Positions 55,053-64,000 of a stretch of 64,000 nucleotides of DNA are shown here, piece by piece. Every line of letters begins with the position of its first letter. Within the stretch, counting starts at the first letter, position 1. The position numbers and the translations under genes are program-made. The notes under the pieces are model-generated. The model searched no databases, was not told where the DNA came from, and was given only the letters and a program-made list of their open reading frames with translations. This DNA comes from Mycocentrospora acerina (taxonomy: Eukaryota > Ascomycota > Dothideomycetes > Pleosporales): assembly GCA_022701365.1 (NCBI GenBank), contig JAKUHH010000177.1, positions 744,001 to 808,000 of the forward strand. The letters run 5' to 3'.

Positions 55053-56586
55053 TTACGCTCTGTGCTTCTTGCCCGTCCCACCCATCTCCACATCCCCCTC
55101 TTCATCCACCTCTCTTTGCCTCTTCGGTCCGCCGCCCTCTCGTGCTAGCATCTCTACCAAAAGTTCTTCTGCGTTTTTCAAAAGCGTCTTCTCTCCAATG
55201 CGCACCGCCTTTGCAATAGCGTAGCGCCGCTCTTTGGATCCGGATTCGCCTGCTGTTGGGACGCCATCACCAAAGGTCTGCACGTCTTCGTCGAGGGTGG
55301 TCGAGTATTGCGCGATGCGATTCTGTACTACCTTGAGCACAAACTCGATGCCTTTGCTGGTCATCTTTTCTGGCTTGGGGAGTTTCCCTTTGCTCTTTAG
55401 ACGCTCAAATTCTTCGTTGGTGAGTAGGAGAGTTTCAGTGAGGATAACGAGCTCTGGCGAGAGGCTTTCTTGCAGAGTAAAGGGGCTACTGGCTGTGATG
55501 TCGTAGCCTGAGTCGAGAATGTCTTGCTCATCGAGGTATTCAAGTCGTGGTTCCGAGAGAATACCTGCTGTGGTCGCGAGGTCGGTGACAAGGTCCATGG
55601 GAATCTCCGCAACGTCATATTGCGCATAGTTGTCCGTAATGTAGCCGTATCGTCGCAGGAGGTCAGATCGAGGGAGCGGGCCGTAGTCATTGAATATTTC
55701 CTCGCCAGCGCGAATCGGTTTCAGAGCCTTCATGTCGAGAAACTCGGCCTCGTAGAAAAGGCGGGCGTTGTTGCGATCTGCGTCGGCGTTCAGCATATCT
55801 GCCAAGGGTACCATACCCTTGGGTAGCGCCTCGTCCTCATCCTCCTCGGCGAACCCCTCCTCGTCGACATCTTTCTTAGTGACGGCAGGCTCAACGTCGA
55901 ATGCATAGGCCATGATGAGCGAGCCCATTTGGTGCATGAGCTTGATGTTGCGCTCGTCACGCATTTCCTCTGCTCTCTGCGCTGCGCGCTCGTCTCCTGC
56001 GAAAAAAATATCCGCAAACTCCTTGATGATGGGGAGGAGCTGCTCCATGAACATCTCTTCTGCGCTCTCCTTGCCAATCTTGTGGACTACAGCGCTGGCC
56101 TGTAGCTCGGCGAGCTCGTCACCGGACCAGTACATGAGGGTGTTGAACTCGGAAGGCAGTACGGAAAAGTAGGGAGCCCAGTTCGAGGCATCGCCATTGA
56201 TGTATTCGTAGAGCATGATAAGGATGAGGGAAGGCCATGGGCCAAGCATCTCGAATGTCGCGGCGGGGATCTCCTTTGAGAGGATCGAGTTTTCGACGCT
56301 GAGAATTGCCGAGCGGGGGATGCGAAAGAGAACTTCATGCTCGGCAATGTCCTGAGTAGCGACTGGCAAAGGTCAGCTTGAGATGTTATAAAGTCAAGGT
56401 GTTTTTCTTGGTAGATTTGGGGAAGGATGGGATTATAAAGGTACATGTTACGGAGATTCACTTACCAACACCTCTGCCAGCTTGCGCATGGCGCAAATCC
56501 TCAAGCTTGATTTTAGGACTGACCTCTGCCCCAGACTGCTGGAGCCACGCCAGAAACTTCTGGCTAGCGCTGTCGAAGTCTGTCAT
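55053..56586 (-). CDS. RKM4: SET-domain lysine methyltransferase, RKM4/SETD6 type
   Basis: Exons 56586-56466 and 56362-55053 give 476 aa. It has the split SET domain of ribosomal-lysine methyltransferases: LEDLRHAQAGRGVVATQDIAEHEVLFRIPR at the start, an iSET insert containing SNWAPYFSVLPSEFNTLMYW, then MVPLADMLNADADRNNARLFYE, and AGEEIFNDYGPLPRSDLLRRYGY closing the SAM site. A RuBisCO-LSMT-like substrate-binding domain follows. Yeast Rkm4 methylates large-subunit ribosomal protein L42. The C terminus is highly charged (KRQREVDEEGDVEMGG) and may be nuclear-targeting. I chose MTDFDSASQKFL as the start because it begins just before the SET fold. Confidence 0.88.
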
Positions 56587-57083
56587 TGGGAAATGTTTGT
56601 GGTGGGTGAGTGTTGGAGATACATGAGGGCGGCGGGCTGACTGTTGGAATTTGGTTGGTGAGCCGAAGCCGCGTATCATTGGCCAGAAAAGGTACAAGAC
56701 AGCAAAATAAAGTCCACTTTCAACCCTGCGCGAGGAATCCGCACACTTTGATTTTGCGTGCAACTTACAGGTAGCATGTAAATTGATAATCCTCTGAGAA
56801 CGAAGACTCATATTTAAAACTAATCAAGTGTGTGTATGATTGCACTCGGGCGCTGCATTGGTAGCATGACGCAAATTTGTAGACGCAAGTATTCCTCTAT
56901 ATAGGAAGGTACACCACCTTCAACGGCTTGCCCACAATGAAAACCAAACATGATGTGAACATACTAAGCACACCTTTTTTTTCTTCTCTCAGCAGGACGA
57001 TTTTCTTTCTTGAGTTTTACCATGTCATGTCACTCACACTTTATCGATAAACATTTTAGCTTGGCAACGTTGTCAGCCCCGCC
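56587..57083. promoter_or_regulatory. Divergent promoter
   Basis: 497 bp between the SET-domain gene and KAE1. AT-rich; no specific site recognised. Confidence 0.4.
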
Positions 57084-58257
57084 ATGGTGAACGTCGACGC
57101 GTCGAACCTCTACAGCAGCAAACAGAAAACACCCAAAATGATCGCTATAGGACTAGAAGGAAGTGCCAATAAGGTCGGGATAGGTGTGATATCACATCCT
57201 GGCCCAAATAAGCCACCCATAATCCTCGCCAACCTCCGACACACGTATAATTCCCCGCCGGGCGAGGGCTTCCTCCCAAAAGACACGGCACTACATCACC
57301 GAGCATGGGTTGTGAGGCTAATTAAACAAGCCGTCTTGCAGGCTGGTGTCAAGATTGAGGATATAGATTGCATATGTTACACCAAAGGCCCAGGAATGGG
57401 CGCTCCACTGCAGAGTGTTGCGCTCGCCGCCAGAACCATCAGCCTGCTATGGGGAAAGCCCATAATAGGCGTGAACCATTGTGTCGGACGTTCGTACCAA
57501 CCCTCTTTGCAATTCGTTAAAGAATTCAAATTAACCAATTCCCCCAGATATTGAAATGGGCCGCGCAATCACCCACGCCGACAACCCCGTAGTCCTCTAC
57601 GTCTCTGGCGGCAACACCCAAGTCATCGCCTACTCGGCGCAACGCTACCGCATCTTCGGCGAAACCCTCGACATCGCCATCGGCAACTGCATCGACCGCT
57701 TCGCGCGCACCCTGATGATTCCCAACAACCCCTTCCCAGGCTACAACGTCGAGCAGCTAGCGAAAAAAGGCAAACACCTAGTCGACCTCCCCTACGGCGT
57801 CAAAGGCATGGACGCCAGCTTCTCCGGCATCCTCGCCGCCGCAGACCTCCTAGCCCGCGGTCTCGATCCCTCCCTCCCCCTGGAAAAACGCCTCAAAACA
57901 GAAGACGGCCACCTCGTCACAAGAGAAGACATGTGCTTCTCCCTCCAAGAAGTCATCTACGCCATGCTTGTCGAAATCACCGAGCGCGCAATGGCCCACG
58001 TCGGATCGCAGCAGGTTCTCATCGTAGGCGGCGTGGGCTCAAACTTGCGTCTCCAGCAGATGATGGGGATCATGGCGCGGGATCGCGGGGGTAGCGTGTT
58101 TGCTACCGATGAGCGGTTCTGCATCGACAATGGGATTATGATTGCGCATGCGGGGTTGTTGGAGTATGGCACCGGGGTGAGGAATGAGTTGGCGGAGACG
58201 ACGTGTACGCAGCGGTTTAGGACGGATGAGGTGTTTGTGGGGTGGAGGGATGATTGA
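57084..58257 (+). CDS. KAE1: tRNA N6-threonylcarbamoyladenosine transferase KAE1 (KEOPS)
   Basis: Exons 57084-57489 and 57548-58257 give 371 aa. It is a member of the Kae1/TsaD/OSGEP family: MIAIGLEGSANKVGIG at the N terminus, ALHHRAWVVRLIKQA, YTKGPGMGAPL, the metal-binding HxxxH motif NHCVGHIEMGR created across the intron, LYVSGGNTQVIAY, GNCIDRFAR, KGMDASFSGIL and the ATP-site VGGVGSNLRLQQMM. It transfers the threonylcarbamoyl group to A37 of ANN-decoding tRNAs within KEOPS. The start could instead be the ATG at 57138, which begins MIAIGLEG. The longer form resembles the short N-terminal extension of yeast Kae1. Confidence 0.95.
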
Positions 58258-58390
58258 TTGATTGATTGATTCCAAAGTGCGGAATAGTGCGTGATTTGTA
58301 CACAATACCCAAATGTTAGAAATATACAAATTTCCAACCTTTGACATTTGTGAGAAACTTTGAAATGGTTTGTTACTGTCCATCTATCCT

Positions 58391-58482
58391 TCCATCCATC
58401 CATCCATCCATCCACTCACTCACTCACTCACTCACTCACTCACTCACTCACTCACTCACTCACTCATTCACTCATTCACTCG
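58391..58482 (+). repeat. (CATC)n-(CACT)n compound microsatellite
   Basis: About 5 CATC units run straight into about 17 CACT units with a few CATT variants. Confidence 0.9.
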
Positions 58483-58732
58483 CACCACAACAAGGAAGAC
58501 ATTCTCTTCTACACCAACATTTGCATATGCAAGCTTCCCTCCATCGATTAAAATTTTACATGGATACTTGTATATTTATCTCTCTTTTTCCTTCTCTCAA
58601 CAAAGGTCTAGAGTGATTCTTCCACTCACCAACCTATCCCACATATACATATCCCTCACTTTGATTCGGTTCGTCTCATTTCGTCTCAGCAATGCTGAGG
58701 GGTATCCCTCTTCTTCTCTCTTCCCTCTTCTC

Positions 58733-58830
58733 CCTCCTCCTCCTCCTCCTCCTCTTCTCTCTTCTCTCCTCTTTCTCCCTCCTCCTCCTCCTCCTCTTCT
58801 TCTTCTTCTTCTTCTTCTCCTCCTCTTCCT
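58733..58830 (+). repeat. (CTC)n/(CTT)n pyrimidine tract
   Basis: Almost 100 bases of C and T only, in trinucleotide blocks; a candidate triplex or slippage site. Confidence 0.85.
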
Positions 58831-59119
58831 CCTAGACTCCAACTCCCCAAGGAGTTTTTTTGTTGGAAAAAAAGCCCTTACATCGCACCGCGTCATATCG
58901 TATCATATCGTATCAAAATCAAATCAAATCACATCACATCATTTCCCCCCTCATCACATGCGAACCAAAAAGCCAAAAGCCGAAGCCATGGCTATTCCCT
59001 TGCACCAACATCAAACACGGCAGAACCCCAAGACATTAAATTGGTATGCCACAGAAAATCACTTCCCAAACCCAGTTATTCTACTCACTCGCTCACTCAC
59101 TCTCTCACCCACCCCCACA

Positions 59120-61263
59120 TCAATACATCGAATTCGACTCCTCCTTTGGTTTGTACAAGATTGTTGTCAAGAACTGCGATTCGTTAGTGTTGTTCTGCCA
59201 ATCCTCTCATTACAATACTCAGTCCCCAAACTCACCTTTTGTCTGTACCTTGTCGTGGCACTCGTTGCCAGAACATTGTCTTTGATGCTACTTGTTGCTA
59301 GATGGTTCAACACGGTGTGATTTGGCATAATCAACACGCTACTGTCGTCCTTCATGGGCGTGGTCCCGTTGAGAATGCTCTTCCCCAGGAATCCCGGTAA
59401 CGTGGGTGGGGTCGGCAGATTCCCTGCGGCGGCATTCGCGCGCGCAAAGCGGCTGCTCTCCTCAGGCGCGTCGAGATCCAGCAGGTAGCGTGGAATATTT
59501 TGGTGGTAATTTTCTGTGATTTCGCGGGCGGGTTCGGGAGGCGTCGGGGGGAGGGTTTGCGGCGGGTAGATGCCTGGGGGAGCATCGCGGTCCTGGACAG
59601 CAGTGGGTTTTTTGCTGTCCTTGGGCGACGATGGGATGTCGTCGTAAGAGACTTCGAGGTAGTTTACGAGAATGTTGGTGTAGTCGACGGCGGTAGGGAG
59701 CTTGTCCGAGATGCGCATGTCATTGTCGACGATGAACATGAGGTGGTGGGTGCCCGGGGCGATGTGGACGTAGGCAGAGAGGGCATTTTTCTTCTTGCTA
59801 GGGCCGCTGGTGGTGAGGGGTTAGCGGCGTGCAACGTGTTTGTGGTGAAACCTTGGGGGGGTAGAGTGGGCATGGGATTACGCTGCAGGACGCTGGATGG
59901 AGAAGGGACGTCTCAGACAATTCGCCATAAACGGATAGCCGCATATAGCCGCCTCGATGAGCAGGCAGAAGCATGAAACATGTTATGTGGAACAGAGAAC
60001 ATGGAGCAAAGATGGAAAACAAGTGAAAAAAACTCACTCGGTGTGCAGGCGGTACTTTCTATTCCAGCCGGCAAACGTGCCCGTGACATAGACGCGCTCG
60101 CCCTCACCCTCCCACTCAATCAGCGTGGGCACCGTGGGACGGCCGGTGGGGTTCTTGAACTCGTCGCCAAAGTCGTCGTCGTCGGCAGCCGTCTGGCTGA
60201 GCATGGACGAGCGGTGGGGCAGGGCGCCCTCGATTTCGCCATGGTCAATGGGGCTCGCAAAGTCGGTGGGCGAGATGATGGGCGAGCCGGGCGTGTGGGG
60301 CTCTTCCTCAATGGGCAGCGGCAGGCGTGGCGGGCGGCTGAAGTGCGACGACGGGATCAGGTAGTCGGTGGTGGGGGAGACGGCGTCGAGGAGGAGGGAC
60401 GCCGTGGCCGGGGAGTGCGAGGCGGGGGTAGCGCGCGGGTGCACGGGGATGCTGCGCGAGGGCTGGGGCTCCTCGCGCACGGCGGCGGGGACATTGACGG
60501 GTCTGGAGTGCGAGGGTGAGGGCGTGGCATTGGGCGTGATGGGCTTGATGGGCGTGATGGGCGTGATGGGCGTGATGGGCGTGCTGATGTTGTTTGCGCT
60601 GGTGCTGGTGGTGGGCGCGACGGCGGGCGGGGGGGCAGCAGCAGCATGGCGCGACGGCGGGGTGTGATCGCGGGGGGGCTTGTCCTTTGGACGGCTCTGC
60701 TCGTTGCCCATCCTGTCGTGGAGTGTGTCTTTGTCCTTCCTGTCGTAGAAGGAGTCTTTTTCCTTGTCTCTGTCCCTGTCCTGGGCGGCGCGCAGCTGGC
60801 TAGCAACGGTTGTCGCAGTGTGAGCTCGGGCGGTCGAGTGCGCGCGGCCGCGTGACTGCGGGCGCGTTGTCGACGTGGGGTGGGCGGCGGCGCTTTCCAG
60901 CGATGCCGAAGGCGGCGCGGCCTGTGCTTTCACCGACAACGTCTGGATCGACGCTCTCCTGCGCGCAGAGGGGTACGCGTGTGCCGGCGACGACTGCCTC
61001 GCGTTGTAGATGCTGATGCCGTTGCCGTTGCCGTTGCCGTAGCTGTAACTGTTGCTGTAACTGTTGCTGTTGCTGTTGCTGTTACTGGTACTGTTACTGC
61101 TACCACTACCGCTGCCGTAGCTGTTACTGTTGCTGTTACTACTGCTATTGCTATTCCCGTTGCCGTTGCCGTTGCCGTTGCCGTGGCTGCTGTAGTGTAG
61201 GCTGTCAGGCGACTGCTGCTGGGCGCTGTTCGGCGTCGTCGACCGCGAATTCTGGTTCCCCAT
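59120..61263 (-). CDS. SNF1/AMPK complex beta subunit
   Basis: Exons 61263-60038, 59806-59236 and 59173-59120 give 616 aa. The start MGNQNSRSTTP has Gly2 and Ser6, fitting N-myristoylation as in other AMPK beta subunits. A very long low-complexity region follows (Asn/Gly/Ser repeats, TPITPI repeats). The CBM48 glycogen-binding/kinase-interacting domain spans VPTLIEWEGEGERVYVTGTF, AGWNRKYRLHTDGPSKKKNA and YVHIAPGTHHLMFIVDND. The C-terminal ASC domain runs from about NYHQNIPRYLLDLD through LPTPPTLPGFLGKSILN and VLNHLATSSIKDNVLATSAT to LTTILYKPKEES, where it contacts the kinase and gamma subunit. The complex governs the response to glucose limitation. Confidence 0.92.
60529..60590 (-). repeat. 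9-bp tandem repeat coding Thr-Pro-Ile
   Basis: GGGCGTGAT-type units repeated about five times inside the SNF1 beta gene, encoding TPITPITPI. Confidence 0.8.
61017..61190 (-). repeat. GTTGCC/GTTACT-type repeat coding Asn/Gly/Ser
   Basis: Degenerate hexamers in frame within the SNF1 beta gene produce alternating NG, NS and YS dipeptides. Confidence 0.8.
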
Positions 61264-62131
61264 CCTGCCCACCTATTGTATCCCTTCCGAGTCCAGTCCA
61301 GTCCAGTCCAGTCTCCCCCCTCTCCCGCTTGCCCTGTGCCCACTCTTCCAGTCCAGCGCAGTAGGTACCAACAAGCTCCCTACAACTTCTTTTCGTCCAG
61401 CAGCAACAGAAACTCTCAAGTCGAATCAACAGCCTCCTTGAATCCGTGCACGCTCATTCAAATTCATGGGGGGGAAACAAATAAAAATAAAAATAGCCCC
61501 AGGAGCAGCGTACAAGAGATTCAAGCCCTTTAGCTTGCCTGCCTGCTTGCCCGCCCGCTCCCAAGTGTGCCTTTCTCCATGCGCGAGCCATGCACGCCAG
61601 CCCGCATCCTAGCCACCGACCTTACTCGGTGCCTCTTCCCCCCCTCCCTCATCGCCGATAGGCGCACCATGCACGCGCCATCTCCACACTTTCGTGGGGC
61701 TCGCTCATGGCGGAGGGAGAAAAGTCGCCATGACTTGCATCCTGGTAGATATGTATCTAGTACGACTAGGTAGGTAGTTGTATGTAGGTATCTACCTAGG
61801 CAATTTACCTACCTACCCACCTACCTTAGTCTGCACTGCATTGCAGCACTTTACCCACCTAGCCCGTCCCTTTCAACCAAACTAGTGGTGACGCCGTTGT
61901 ACGAATTCCCTCATCGTCGTCGTTGCCGTCGTCAGTATCTTCTGGCGTTGTTGAAGCCCAACGTCTTTTGCGTTTGTTGCTAAAAAAAAAAGACCGTGCC
62001 TGGGTGGTAGTCAACAAACACACTCTCACACACACACCCACGTCACTTTGGGCAGGCTGTAGCGAAGATCTTCCCCCCCCTTACTACTACCCGGCCCGGC
62101 GTTCTCTCTCACATACACACCCTTCTGCGCA
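61264..62131. promoter_or_regulatory. Divergent promoter with ACCT/AGGT repeats
   Basis: 868 bp between SNF1 beta and the small TM gene. 61765-61835 holds inverted clusters of TAGGTA and TACCTA, a motif type common in ascomycete promoters. The 5' leader next to 62132 is CA-rich. Confidence 0.5.
61765..61835. repeat. Inverted TAGG/CCTA tetranucleotide clusters
   Basis: CTAGGTAGGTAG on the left and CTACCTAGG plus ACCTACCTACC on the right could fold into a hairpin or act as repeated factor sites. Confidence 0.6.
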
Positions 62132-62768
62132 ATGGCTGCCGCGCTCACCATCTTCTTCGTCATCGTCCGCGTCATCTTGTATCCAATCATCGCCCTTGTC
62201 AATTTCGTCTTGTACCTTTTGTCGCCAGTATGGATGCTAGCAACATTTCTCCTCTTGCCATTTATCCACCTCACCCGTGCTGTAATTAATATTCTCACCT
62301 ATCCCTTTCGGTTGCATTTACTAGAGCGAATAGAGGTATGTAGATGATTGCATTTTACTTCAACTTAATTACCCAACTTCACCAACAGGCGGGGCTGCTA
62401 CACTGTTGGGAAGGAAGGAAGGGGAAAAAAAAAGTAAGCCTCGAGATTAAAATAAAAAAAAGGCTAACCCACTCCTTCTCCTCTCACCCCAGACACTCTA
62501 TATTTACCTTGGAACTGCCGGCCTAATAGGATGTATGACGGGAACTATTCTGTTCATCCTCTTCAAGCTCCTCTCCTCAAGCCTCAACATCGACGCCCCC
62601 AAAGTACGTCACCAAGGGCGCACAACCGCCGACTATCGGTCCGCTCGTCGTGAGAGAGCCGGCGCTTCAAATATAGCCACCCCGGTCATTCTAAAAAGAG
62701 CCCCTGCACCCCGCAAAAAAGGCCTCCTCTCACAAGCTATTGCCGAGGAAGAGGATTCGGACTTTTAA
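62132..62768 (+). CDS. Small membrane protein of unknown function
   Basis: Exons 62132-62335 and 62493-62768 give 159 aa. The N-terminal half is almost entirely hydrophobic (TIFFVIVRVILYPIIALVNF, LYLLSPVWMLATFLLLPFI), then an amphipathic LTRAVINILTYPFRLHLLE. Exon 2 adds another TM segment (LYIYLGTAGLIGCMTGTILF). The tail is basic then acidic (DYRSARRERAGAS, KRAPAPRKKG, EEEDSDF). The intron (157 nt) starts GTATGT and ends CCCCAG at a phase 0 junction. The layout suggests an ER or nuclear-envelope protein with a cytosolic tail; I do not recognise a family. Confidence 0.7.
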
Positions 62769-63023
62769 TTCTCCAAATACACCGACAAGGGGGACGTGGG
62801 AGCAGTGTCGAAGACGGACTCGCTAGAGCCCTGCTGCCAATGCGAATCATTCGAGTAATCGGTTGTTGTTGTTGGTTTACGACTTAATAGTATTGGCGTG
62901 TTGCTTGATAGGACTGACGTGCCGCTCCTCATCTTACTTGCTTCGTCTGAAGCGCATTGTTCCGTGCTCTTTGCAAAGCCCCGCGAGTTCATGGATGACC
63001 AGTCTAGGCAAGCAGCGGAGAGT
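62769..63023. other. Short intergenic or possible C-terminal exon of the next gene
   Basis: 255 bp between converging stops. A minus-strand frame here ends PTSPLSVYLEN at 62765 and has a Ser/Thr-rich tail look, so it could be a last exon of the flanking membrane protein. I cannot place a convincing splice. Confidence 0.3.
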
Positions 63024-64000
63024 CTAGACGACGGACGTCGCATCGGGCAAGGCGGGCGTTCGCAGTCCGTCTGACGTGACCTTGATGTTTGTCAATCTCA
63101 AATCAACTACAAATTCATACGGACGGCTTGATTGTAATTCTGCTTGCAGAGGCAGGTCTAGCACTGACAGCTCCAACGTCCCCTCTCCAATCTCGAGCGA
63201 TCCCAATGTGAGCCAGTGGAAGACGCAGACCGTCCATGTCACTGGGGTTATTTGCGTTAGTGATAAATCTCTTATCAAGGAGGAAATGTGTATACCATCG
63301 AAAGTGCAGGCAGTCAGACAAACCCAGCCGAGTTCTCTACCATTGAGGACCGTCAGAGACGCCATGTTGGCTATAGTTGGAATCAGGACCAGAATCGTTC
63401 CAATAAACGTCTTCCAGAGCAAATGCTCAATCTTGTTGGCCATGATTCCATTTGCTTGCTGCAAACCTCCATTGTTTCTCTCTCCAGCTCGCCCACAAAG
63501 ACGTCCAACATAGTGTTTGAACTGACTCGCAGGCACACTTGGGCGGCTGCCCGAACGAATCAGTGGACCCAGAAAGTGAACAAAGATGTAAGTCAGCAGG
63601 ATGTTGATGACCACGTCAAAGGAAAGTAGTGGGATGGTAATAAACTGGGGTAATCCTATTCGGCAGCGACCATCCCTCTCAGAGATACTCGACAGCGGCC
63701 AGATGAAGCCACACACGGCGATGGAACCAAAGCCCACTAGAATAGTCAGCACACCTGTCACCCAGAGCCAGTCCCGAAATCTGTGCATATACGGTGCCCG
63801 TAATGCATGTGCTCGTTCGACCAGAAACAGATACCTGAAATGTGAGAATTAGCATCTTTCACGCTACGGAGCGATCTAGTGGTTGGGCAAAGGGAAATTG
63901 TTCGTGGACTGACATGATGCATTTACTACCAACATAGAATGCGAGACATAAGATGATGGCTCCCAGGCAGACCGAGTGAGTCTGGAGACTGAGCCCGCTT
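63024..64000 (-). CDS. Multi-pass membrane protein, cut by the right edge
   Basis: The visible part covers 64000-63914, 63834-63296 and 63241-63024, with a 79-nt intron (63835-63913) and a 54-nt GT-AG segment (63242-63295) that has no stop and may be retained. Hydrophobic helices: VCLGAIILCLAFYVGSKCIM, WLWVTGVLTILVGFGSIAV, FITIPLLSFDVVINILLTYI, FIGTILVLIPTIANMASLTV. The CTFDVTWTVCVFHWLT end resembles uncharacterised fungal seven-TM-like proteins in which YLFLVERAHALR follows a helix. The N terminus lies beyond base 64000. The function is unknown; a sensor or transporter-like role would be guesswork. Confidence 0.6.

Larger units (their letters stand above)
58258..59119. other. Intergenic with dense microsatellites
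   Basis: Convergent 3' flanks. (TGAT)n at about 58251-58271, (CATC)n 58391-58413, (CACT)n 58413-58482 and (CTC/CTT)n about 58733-58830. The strongly pyrimidine-rich strand keeps long frames open; I do not take these as genes. Confidence 0.75.

Noticed and set aside
58370..59320. 316-codon + frame
   Set aside because: Made by (CACT)n, (CTC)n and (CTT)n repeats; no natural composition, and it overlaps the last exons of SNF1 beta.

Overview
The window looks like nuclear DNA of a filamentous ascomycete (Pezizomycotina; Dothideomycetes is my impression, not proven). The evidence is many short GT-AG introns (mostly 45-100 nt), a Zn2Cys6 regulator, a rhodopsin-domain fungal membrane protein, and eukaryotic housekeeping genes (SAC3, PET127, Derlin, RPA49, EPL1, RKM4, KAE1, SNF1 beta). 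I built 28 gene models by hand. For nearly all complete ones the joined exons give an exact multiple of three. The two exceptions each point to a specific local defect: a one-base excess in a homopolymer, and a 214-bp assembly duplication beside an N.

Region 1 (1-10.5 kb) is a catabolic cluster. It holds a class A flavin monooxygenase, a Zn2Cys6 regulator, gentisate 1,2-dioxygenase, a fumarylpyruvate-hydrolase-type FAH protein and an MpaB/DUF2236-like membrane protein. Together the core genes fit a hydroxybenzoate or salicylate -> gentisate -> maleylpyruvate/fumarylpyruvate -> fumarate + pyruvate route. All four promoter regions carry copies of one 10-bp motif, SGSGGAGWTA. Every copy points the same way relative to a downstream gene, so the set looks like one regulon that includes the MpaB-like gene. 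The regulator has a one-base frameshift in a T9 run.

Region 2 (11-41 kb) is mostly housekeeping: two small conserved unknowns, SAC3 (TREX-2 mRNA export), a UBA protein with a USP-like fold lacking a visible catalytic cysteine, mitochondrial Pet127, a large PH/LRR protein, a small one-TM protein, Derlin, a small Gly-repeat protein, RPA49, a promethin-like lipid-droplet protein and a disordered unknown. Assembly scars occur at 13,078 (one N between two copies of 214 bp) and 30,570-30,724 (N gap between G runs); an 82-nt C run lies at 33,856.

Region 3 (41-52.6 kb) is gene-poor and accessory in character: a rhodopsin-domain membrane protein, an unknown 740-aa protein, a LovD-like serine hydrolase and a secreted feruloyl-esterase-type CE1 hydrolase, followed by 2.4 kb in which I see no gene.

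Region 4 (52.6-64 kb) returns to housekeeping: EPL1 (NuA4), RKM4-type SET methyltransferase, KAE1 (KEOPS), SNF1/AMPK beta subunit, a small two-TM protein, and a membrane protein cut by the right edge.
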